DNA of 64,000 nucleotides, from NCBI GenBank assembly GCA_963971225.1, contig OZ020267.1, forward strand, positions 119,343,891 to 119,407,890. The letters are read 5' to 3'. Below, piece by piece: positions 58,801 through 64,000 of the stretch. A program made the translations under genes and the position numbers. The first letter of the stretch is position 1. The number at the start of each line of letters is the position of its first letter. The stretch is from Melieria omissa (taxonomy: Eukaryota; Arthropoda; Insecta; Diptera; Ulidiidae). Below the pieces are notes generated by a model that saw only the letters and a program-made list of their open reading frames with translations, had not been told where the DNA came from and did not search any database.

Positions 58801-61800
58801 ACATGATTACCAAGAAGTTGTTTAAACATTCAATATAGAATAAGAAATGATGTGGCCATTTTCGCTTTTAATGATTTCTCAAAATTTGCAAAGCTGAGGC
58901 TTTTACTTCACTTTTAATTCAAAATATTTTTCTAAATTAAAATTCTAAAAATTGGCAAAACTTAGAGGAAAATATCTAAAAAGTATGTGAAAGTATATTC
59001 CTGGATTTTTTTTTATTTTAAGAAGCATTCTTTCTTTGTCGGAAAATGTAATTACATCCTCCGATATCTTCCGATCTCAGAAAATAATTCAATTTGAAAA
59101 GTGGTCTAAACATGTATTTTTCGACAACATTTATTTCATTTATGCCTAAAAGTATGCAATCAGCACGAAAAATGATAAAATCTGCAAAAATGCAAAACAT
59201 ACATCTGTTATTATCGTTTTTATTGCAAAACCAGAGGGTCCTTAGACAATTTCTGTTACTCTTTGGAATAATCAATGTTAACGTTACCGATTAAATGTAA
59301 AATCTGAAAAATCTAGCCAACACACTCGTTGCATTAGCTCACCAAAAATGACGAAAATTGCAAATTTAAGTCTCAGCCATTGCCAAACTACAAAAGTTTA
59401 AGAAAAACAAAATGGAGATTTCACTTCAGCAGACCATGATAACCTAGTACACCAAATTTTATAAAGAACGAAGAGACGAATATCGCAAGAGAAATAATAG
59501 TTTGTACTGTTTGACTCTGAACAGGCAAAGTTTAAACTTGCGATTCATTCAAGAGTAATTATGGAGATGTACTATAGCAAATCGCAAAGCGCAAACTTAA
59601 TTTGCTACGTACTGGTTTGTTCTTATTTAACATGAAGAAAATACCTAACCGGATCAGAGCTCTAAAAATTGGCCCAATATTTTGAAATTTTAACGTGCAA
59701 TGCGTGTTAGGTTGTTAGTAGAATTAACGTAACGCTTTCGGGCGTAATGAGTAGCGCCACTGCAACGCGCATGGCATATATACCTAAGTATAAATGTCGG
59801 ATTCCGGATTTTGGCCTTGAATTGGTGAAAACATTAGGAATGATTTTGCATAAAACTTTGGGCATTGTGACTGCGAGGATCAACAGGCGTTCCTATAGAG
59901 ACACATAGTAGCTGTGCAGGCTTCGTATGCTCGGTCGCAGTGAGTTTCAGCCAGAGACGATTATTTTGACCACACTTCGCCGTTTGTGTTGTGCAGACAA
60001 GAGAAAACATCGAGGAATTGTTTGCGTTGTTTGTGTTATGTTAGCGTACCTAAGTGTTAATTTTTTTTCTTATTTTGCATTATGTTCCTTATCCATCCGA
60101 CACTTCATACAATAGCCAAATTAGGCACTTCAAAAATGCCTCCGAAACCAGTTTTGCATGCTAACTATTCACACAAATCCAAAGGAAATGTAGAATGCTT
60201 TAGAATTTGGTAGCGAATTGCACGCCTTGCTTTGCTTGAGTAGTACATACCGGTCGTAAGACTAATTGGATCACCGATACTTGAGCATCTAGTTACTACA
60301 ATATAATGAACCAATATTAACTTGCACTCAAAACTCTTTTGCCTCGACACCAATCTTCACCGCAACCAAAACTGCAACAATTGTTCCAAAGACCCCTATA
60401 GTACAACACCACGCAAGAAACCAGGTTTGTGTTTGTTTCATTTATGACAACATCGAAACCGAAATTTCCATACTGCTCGAATTGCTTATGCCTGAAATTG
60501 ATCACTCTCATTAGACGAAATGAAAAGGCGGCAGCCATTATAGGTTTAAGTAACTATCGTAAGTTCCTCATCCTCGATATGACATTCTCAAAAAACTGCA
60601 AGTCTCACTGAATCACTTAAGCTGTCACTGAGTACTCTCGCCTTGTATTCCATGCCATCTCGAATATCCGATCAAATATCAAAAGTTCCAACTCACATTC
60701 TACACGAATCTGCATCCGCCACGCCCACATTTCCTCCTTGTACGCTCCACGTGTCTCCATTTAATTCACTGTGTGGGATATTATGGCAGGTCAGTGGATT
60801 TATGCAACTGTGCCCGTCTGCTCCTTTCTGAATATTAATGCTTTATGCCGATAATATCCTCACCGACCAACCACTCGCATTGCAAATTCACCTCAGGACC
60901 ACTATTATAGTTTGAATGTAAATACATACGTATATATACATACATTATCTTACCAACATACTACATAGATTACGAGTTCGCATCAAATTCCATCGCTGGG
61001 TGAATGCTGTAGATATCATAAACTCGCTCATTCGGTTCCATTGCTCTTTTCTGCCTATTTCGATGATACTAACTATTAGGTGACGAATCAGATTCTATGG
61101 GACCAGGACGCCATGGCAAAGCCCCTTTGGCCACACCGCCCAACAAAGAGAAACGCAAGCCCTTCTTCAAGAAGCAGGAGACAGCCTCACCGTACGATGT
61201 GGTACCCTCAATGCGGCCAGTCGTGCTGGTGGGTCCAAGCCTTAAGGGTTATGAAGTAACCGACATGATGCAGAAGGCGCTTTTCGACTTCCTGAAGCAT
61301 CGTTTCGAGGGCAAAATTATCATAACTCGCGTTATGGCGGACATCTCACTGGCGAAGCGCTCCATCATGAACAATCCGTCGAAGCGCGCGATTATGGAGC
61401 GTTCCAGTAGCCGCTCGGATTGCCTCACCAAGGTTCAGGAGGAGATTGAGCGCATTTTCGAACTGGCACGGACCTTGCAGTTGGTCGTACTCGATTGTGA
61501 TACAATCAATCATCCGTCACAGCTAGCAAAAACTTCATTAGCGCCAACAATAGTTTACTTAAAAATTAGTAGTAGTAAGGTAAGTACATATGAGCACTTT
61601 GAAATCGGGGTCGGCACATTGTTCAAGCTAAACGGCTCGCTTCTGGCATTGGTTTCCCGCAGGTTTTACAGCGTTTAATCAAATCTCGTGGTAAATCACA
61701 AGCGAAAAACCTCTCCGTTCAGATGGTCGCTGCTGAAAAACTAGCACAATGTCCACCAGAAATGTTCGACGTTATATTAGACGAAAACCAATTGGAAGAT

Positions 61801-62760
61801 GCTTGCGAGCACATTGCCGAATACTTAGAAGTGAGTGGAAGTTGGTTTGATTGGTTTGATGTACTAAAGTGCGGTCCTTAAATTTTGTTTTGTAGACTTA
61901 TTGGAAAGCCACGCATCCGGATATACGGACGGCGCCTTCCATTCCACGACCTCTGCCCTCTCAGGAAGCATCACCATCGGCGGAACAAGCTCGCATGGGT
62001 CCAACGCCACCAGGTAATCCTGATTGTTAACACAGTGCGCACTGTATCCATTAGGAGAATTTCACTTACTTTCATTAATTTTCGAAAAAGTATCATTTCC
62101 ATTTGCCGATGGTTTTATTTACATGATTTTAGTGAAGTAAAACTGTATGTATGTACAGTTTTGAAATAGTACAATACGAGAAAAGAAATTCCCCGTAAAC
62201 AATAATCACTTACGGTATGCGAAATCGCGTTGTAGGGCATCCTCGCACATATTTGACAAAGCTCATACTTGTATCTGAATATTTTATGCTTTGATTCGAT
62301 GTTTTATGTAACGTTTTTCTTAAAATGATTCTCTCTTTTTAACTTATTCCTATGACTGATCAATCCACTGCCCGATACTCTTTCCAACTCTCTTTTCACG
62401 ATTCGCAAACTGAACTCGCGTTGCATGTAGTCGATGGCAAAGATTTCGATGGGCGCGAGCCGAGAGCGGGGAGCAGCGAGCGCGAGGGCAGTCGTGAGAG
62501 GGACGGTAGCAGAGAGCACGACAGGGAGAGGGAGAGAGACTATTGGGACAGGGAATTCAATAGGGATAGGAACTCTAGAGATAGGGAAAGGGATTTAGAG
62601 TGGGAGCGCGAGAGAGCTCGTGAATGGGAAAGAGAGCGAGAAAGGGATTGGGATAGAGAATTCGATTGGGACCAAGGTAAACACACTTTCCTTTTGTCAA
62701 ATATTATGGTTTCCAAGTTTTGCTTTTCACTTAAATTCAGATGGATATTTGAACTTATAA
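43798..62760 (+). CDS. Ca-beta: Voltage-gated calcium channel beta subunit, whole coding span (exons listed separately)
   Basis: A cytoplasmic auxiliary subunit that binds the alpha-interaction domain of the pore-forming Cav alpha1 subunit through its guanylate-kinase-like (GK) domain, promotes its surface delivery and tunes gating in neurons and muscle. Assembled exons give the MAGUK-like order: variable N-terminus, GSADS conserved segment, SH3, HOOK, GK, variable C-tail. Splice phases are consistent throughout: 0,0,0,1,0,0,1,1. The predicted protein is about 524 or 539 residues depending on the first exon, in the range of the family. The GK and SH3 parts are nearly the same as I recall for Drosophila Ca-beta. 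The first introns (13.4 kb and 3.8 kb) hold transposons. Upstream first exons outside these two are possible. Confidence 0.93.
43870..44783. other. Ca-beta intron, no other gene
   Basis: Begins the 13.4-kb intron after first exon A. AT-rich, with TATATACATATATTT-type repeats near 44650. From 44727 the outer inverted repeat of a nested transposon starts. Confidence 0.5.
44784..45497. mobile_element. TTAA-bounded non-autonomous element, family 1 copy C
   Basis: TTAA plus GGCAGGTTCTCACCTTGTGG at the left, exact reverse complement plus TTAA at the right. Same orientation as copy B, inverted to copy A, and as complete as A. It lies inside the outer MITE, so it jumped after that element had landed. 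Confidence 0.85.
45797..46648 (-). mobile_element. Internally deleted DD41D (rosa-like) element
   Basis: The ends TAAGGGTTTTCCACAACA (left) and TAGGGTCTTCCAACAA (reverse complement of right) are similar, with TA outside both. At 852 bp it is about the size of the related element at 13915 but has different termini, so it is a different rosa-like family. It lies inside the outer MITE. Confidence 0.75.
45853..46534 (-). pseudogene. DD41D rosa-like transposase, deleted and frameshifted
   Basis: On the minus strand ATG 46534 opens [20 protein letters not shown] (helix-turn-helix start). The frame breaks near 46400 and resumes with [19 protein letters not shown]. It then jumps directly to [20 protein letters not shown], so the central part with the first catalytic Asp is deleted. 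Next come YFQQDGATC (second Asp) and [17 protein letters not shown] (third Asp in PCDFF, 41 residues after the second), ending DVVFHY and TAA. Confidence 0.85.
46815..47168. other. Ca-beta intron, nothing recognised
   Basis: AT-rich sequence between two repeats. Confidence 0.4.
47169..48292 (+). repeat. Dispersed repeat with GCTGACCCGGCGAACTTCGT head
   Basis: The head GCTGACCCGGCGAACTTCGT and tail GATGCGCTTACACACATACA followed by TATATATAGATATA form a signature I recognise as a common arthropod interspersed repeat, whose class I cannot name with confidence. Inside, a block around CCTTGTCCAACGCCCACAAA recurs in diverged form near 47845 (CCTTGTTCAACGCCCATCAA), 47705 and 47990, so the body is partly built of tandem units. 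A 48-codon frame beginning [18 protein letters not shown] (about 47240) is open but unrecognised. Confidence 0.6.
48293..51773. other. Ca-beta intron, no gene seen
   Basis: AT-rich to about 49650, including an AT palindrome (AATATTATTAATAATATTAA near 49548). A GC-richer patch at 50600-51350 has short unrecognised frames and could be regulatory. Confidence 0.4.
51774..51844. repeat. TTAA-bounded mini-element, copy 3
   Basis: A 71-bp unit TTAACCCTTTCCGACATGAA to GTGACTGAAAGGGTTAA with intact TTAA at both ends, very close to the copies at 930 and 1215 although about 50 kb away. Confidence 0.75.
51845..53372 (+). promoter_or_regulatory. Ca-beta: Probable promoter and leader of the Ca-beta 53.4-kb first exon
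   Basis: From about 52260 the sequence resembles a fly 5' leader (AAAAGTGCAAAAACTATATA), with an initiator-like GATTCAGTGCAGTG near 52283. The reading frame of the first exon is open back to 53124 but has no ATG before 53373, so the start there is the first available. The actual transcription start is not determined. Confidence 0.35.
53373..53489 (+). CDS. Ca-beta: Ca-beta alternative first coding exon B
   Basis: ATG 53373 (GGCCCATGG) starts 39 codons, [20 protein letters not shown] then [19 protein letters not shown], ending at donor CAG|gtgtgc at a codon boundary. Joining to 57263 gives Q-GSADS, the same junction residues as in vertebrate beta subunits (VRQ-GSA), which also often begin MVQ. 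It is Ser/Gly/Tyr-rich and only mildly basic, unlike exon A. The upstream frame ([15 protein letters not shown] before the Met) is open and could be coding if an upstream exon splices in, for example at TTTGAAG|AGG. Confidence 0.72.
53490..55554. other. Ca-beta intron, no gene seen
   Basis: Opens with a (TATG)n/(TGTATG)n tract (53556-53592), then AT-rich DNA with unrecognised short frames. Confidence 0.5.
53556..53592. repeat. (TGTATG)n simple repeat
   Basis: TATGTATGTGTATGTGTATG and continuing, just inside the Ca-beta intron after first exon B. Confidence 0.85.
55555..56778. mobile_element. TTAA-bounded element, family 3, with repeated subterminal motif
   Basis: TTAACCTCCATTACTATCGTC at the left (20 of 21 bases shown here also match) and GACGATAGTAATGGAGGGTTAA at the right are inverted ends. 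Inside, CCATTACTATCGTGGGTGTA plus ATCCACCCA occurs near 55593 and again near 56556 in the same orientation, and GGGTGGATTCCACCCT lies next to the right end. The 1.2-kb interior is AT-rich without a transposase. Inserted in the Ca-beta intron about 0.5 kb before the first common exon. Confidence 0.8.
56779..57262. other. End of Ca-beta first intron
   Basis: AT-rich, with TACATATGTATGTATGTATA near 57026. It closes with CGCAATACTTTCAG, the acceptor of the first common exon. Confidence 0.6.
57263..57379 (+). CDS. Ca-beta: Ca-beta common exon 1 (GSADS segment)
   Basis: 39 codons: [20 protein letters not shown], then [19 protein letters not shown]. This is the conserved acidic and charged helix before the SH3 domain that all beta subunits share. 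Bounded by acceptor TTTCAG and donor AGG|gtgagg, phase 0 at both ends, followed by a 67-bp intron. Confidence 0.95.
57447..57668 (+). CDS. Ca-beta: Ca-beta common exon 2 (SH3 domain)
   Basis: 74 codons holding the SH3 core: [13 protein letters not shown], a short acidic loop, [40 protein letters not shown]. The exon starts after GTACAG (phase 0). Its end is set by phase and by homology at CGA ATG CAG|gcgagt, a GC donor in otherwise consensus context; no GT gives an in-frame join to the next exon. Confidence 0.95.
57669..57732 (+). other. Ca-beta: GC-AG intron of Ca-beta
   Basis: 64 bp, CAG|gcgagt at the 5' side and CGCACTTGCAG at the 3' side. The GC-AG class normally has exactly such a near-perfect remaining donor consensus. 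See finding. Confidence 0.75.
57733..57844 (+). CDS. Ca-beta: Ca-beta common exon 3 (HOOK, first part)
   Basis: 37 codons plus one base: [20 protein letters not shown], then [17 protein letters not shown]. The Gly/Ser/Pro-rich stretch is the flexible HOOK between the SH3 strands, the most variable and most alternatively spliced inner part of beta subunits. Donor CCTG|gtatga leaves phase 1. Confidence 0.92.
57845..61079. other. Ca-beta HOOK intron
   Basis: 3.2 kb, the only long intron within the core gene. It holds the dispersed repeat at 59252-59473. I looked for alternative HOOK exons, which this position hosts in vertebrate genes, and saw no convincing one. A TACTAAC lies just before the acceptor ATTAG. 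Confidence 0.6.
59252..59473. repeat. Dispersed repeat, copy 2
   Basis: Same-orientation counterpart of 38691-38908. Clearly similar throughout with scattered substitutions and small gaps. Confidence 0.7.
61080..61579 (+). CDS. Ca-beta: Ca-beta common exon 4 (end of HOOK, last SH3 strand, GK domain start)
   Basis: Two bases complete Gly, then 166 codons: [15 protein letters not shown] (HOOK end), [20 protein letters not shown] (last SH3 strand and start of GK), [80 protein letters not shown] and [10 protein letters not shown]. The GK fold here lacks the kinase ATP loop, as in all beta subunits, and forms the groove that binds alpha1. Donor AAG|gtaagt, phase 0. Confidence 0.97.
61663..61830 (+). 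CDS. Ca-beta: Ca-beta common exon 5 (GK domain)
   Basis: 56 codons: [56 protein letters not shown]. Highly conserved part of the GK domain, including the [13 protein letters not shown] segment present in human subunits. Bounded by CCCGCAG and GAA|gtgagt, phase 0, with short introns (83 and 65 bp). Confidence 0.97.
61896..62013 (+). CDS. Ca-beta: Ca-beta common exon 6 (end of GK, start of C-tail)
   Basis: 39 codons plus one base: [20 protein letters not shown], then [27 protein letters not shown] closes the GK domain; the Pro/Ser-rich rest starts the divergent C-tail. Donor CCAG|gtaatc, phase 1. If this intron is retained, translation ends a few codons later (GNPDC, stop at 62028-62030), which would give a short-tailed isoform. 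Confidence 0.95.
62014..62430. other. Ca-beta intron before the charged tail exon
   Basis: 417 bp, longer than its neighbours, with a pyrimidine-rich 3' part and acceptor GCATGTAG. Confidence 0.6.
62431..62676 (+). CDS. Ca-beta: Ca-beta charged C-tail exon
   Basis: Codes [20 protein letters not shown], then runs of Arg-Glu and Arg-Asp dipeptides broken by Trp and Phe ([39 protein letters not shown]). The phase-1 acceptor GTAG|TC and donor CAAG|gtaaac agree with the exons on both sides. The tail is a low-complexity polyampholyte, unlike the vertebrate tails, and has no known fold. The DNA is a GAGAGRGA purine run, so part of the pattern could come from repeat expansion. The frame is open upstream to 62352, which I take as intron. 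Confidence 0.85.
62741..62760 (+). CDS. Ca-beta: Ca-beta probable terminal coding exon
   Basis: Acceptor TTTTGCTTTTCACTTAAATTCAG gives a 64-bp intron, the typical size in this gene, and the phase-1 join reads Asp-Gly-Tyr-Leu-Asn-Leu then TAA (62758-62760). Two alternatives also keep the frame: 62860 (DELKECLLKFIS, stop about 24 codons on, weak pyrimidine tract) and 63149 (AFTLRDIPSSFSSMQ, stop, good pyrimidine tract). They may be alternative ends. Transcript reads are needed to choose. Confidence 0.45.
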
Positions 62761-64000
62761 CATTTGCTAGCAATTTTTATTTCCAAATGCCTTACATTTT
62801 CCCACACCTACACATTAAATTCAATACATATGTATGTATGTGTATGTATGTGAACTAGATGAGCTGAAAGAGTGCTTGTTGAAATTCATATCCACTTGTA
62901 CCTTGAGATTTTGCACGTCCCCAAACATATAGTCATTAAAAGAATTGAATACACATACATACTATATATACCTATAGATACATAGACTTGGTGTTGCTTC
63001 TATCAGCTAATTTATATTGTACATGAATTTCTCTTTGTTTCCTTATTTGCTGTAAATATCTTCACCCGGTACACATGAAATACTTTGTAAACTTGAGTCA
63101 TAGCAAACATTTCTACATTATTTAATTTCTGTACAAACACTTTTGCAGCTTTCACTCTGCGAGACATACCCAGTTCCTTTTCTTCAATGCAATAAACCCA
63201 AATACGAGTACACGACTAATCGTTGCGCTCGAATAGACCAGTAAAAACCGCACACACTCGAACTCAAGCCATACGCCACCAGTTATCGTTATCCAGTTAC
63301 TCGCAGCGCATCAGCTTCCACACAGCGTAATTCAGGTGCAGATGAGCTTTGCTAATCTCGCGGTTTCGGACTAACCGTCAACAGAACTAACCAACGCGTT
63401 GCGAATTTGTCGCTCTGTTCCTGTTCCTTGGGTTGAGTTCATTTCTGTCGCATCTAACAAACCGCACCGCGTCCGTACACGTACCCGTAGTGCTCCTCCG
63501 ATATGTACTTTATGTAGTGTTAACCGCTAGGCCCTCGCACCACATTGCAATGTGGTCCGAGTATTCGATTGATTGCGAGCACCTTTCCTCATGTCACCAG
63601 AAACCCCTCCACAGACACCACGTGACAACTCGAGAAAGCGCCCACTTTCAGACCTCTCGACCGCAAGCGAAGAAGACATTTTAATACTTTCTGGTACTAT
63701 ATACTACTTTCTAGTTACGCCGGGAGTGGTTCGTGTCTAACGCCGTGTTGCTTAGTCACTCTCACTAAAACTGCACACTCTGAAATCATCGTACCGACCC
63801 CTTTGAATCTTTATGTTTAGTGTAATAATTAGCGGATATGCTACTTGTTTTGTTATATCGTCATCCAAACTGTAACATGTATTATTTTAGTGAGTACTTG
63901 TTGTAATTTTGGAATTTGGTTGTGTACTGTACATTGTGTTGATTTTCAAAAAAACTGACTTGGTTTGTGGTTATAGTGCGATAAGTGTCCCACTCATTAG
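62761..64000 (+). other. Ca-beta: Probable Ca-beta 3' untranslated region
   Basis: No coding exon of another gene seen. AATAAA at 63191-63196 could be a poly(A) signal, but the leader-like CACACAGCG/CACCACG-rich DNA continues, so the transcript may run further or past the window. An 83-codon frame at 63433-63684 is unrecognised. Confidence 0.4.

Noticed and set aside
62352..62430. Upstream extension of the charged tail exon starting at an ATG
   Set aside because: The phase-1 acceptor at 62430/62431 matches the preceding exon exactly, and the extension is pyrimidine-rich intron-like DNA.
62540..62773. Minus-strand Ser/Leu-rich frame
   Set aside because: Mirror image of the Arg/Glu repeat exon of Ca-beta.
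1..64000. CRISPR arrays, bacterial operons, phage or virus genes
   Set aside because: Introns, TATA promoter, transposon types and composition are all those of an insect nucleus. No array of regularly spaced repeats and no viral gene seen.

Overview
This is eukaryotic nuclear DNA from a higher fly (Brachycera), most likely a true fruit fly (Tephritidae). The evidence is short dipteran introns of about 64 to 83 bp, a calcium-channel beta-subunit protein that reads like the Drosophila one, a dipteran vitelline-membrane protein, many TACATATGTATGTA-type simple repeats, and mariner relics with DD41D spacing, the spacing of the rosa group described from tephritids. The family assignment is inference. 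There are no bacterial operons, CRISPR arrays or convincing tRNA/rRNA genes.

The main gene is Ca-beta (voltage-gated Ca2+ channel beta subunit) on the + strand. I see two alternative first coding exons (43798-43869 and 53373-53489). Both end in phase 0 and can join the same acceptor at 57263. Common exons follow at 57263-57379, 57447-57668 (SH3), 57733-57844 (HOOK), 61080-61579 and 61663-61830 (GK), 61896-62013 and 62431-62676 (charged C-tail), with a probable stop exon at 62741-62760. One intron appears to use a GC-AG boundary. On the - strand at 42046-42324 lies a small intronless eggshell gene, a Vm32E-like vitelline membrane protein with its own TATA box and poly(A) signal.

From 1 to about 43 kb there is no other convincing protein gene. 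The stretch is intergenic or long-intron DNA: GC-richer islands (about 3.4-4.1, 19.0-20.7, 22.2-23.2, 25.3-26.8, 31.5-32.6 and 36.4-37.8 kb) that could be promoters or untranslated exons, separated by AT-rich DNA loaded with transposon relics. These include an irritans-type mariner with one frameshift (12472-13759), a second mariner (6441-7510), three DD41D rosa-like relics, Jockey-like reverse-transcriptase fragments, hAT-like elements (30003-30893, 40424-41239), and many non-autonomous elements bounded by TTAA and inverted repeats, as expected of piggyBac-type transposition.

The most unusual structures are a 424-bp TTAA-bounded foldback whose 189-bp arms are almost identical (39992-40415), a three-element nest at 44727-46814, and an element with reiterated subterminal motifs (55555-56778). 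Ca-beta acts with the pore-forming alpha1 subunit at the plasma membrane; the vitelline membrane gene acts in ovarian follicle cells. They are neighbours, not members of one pathway.
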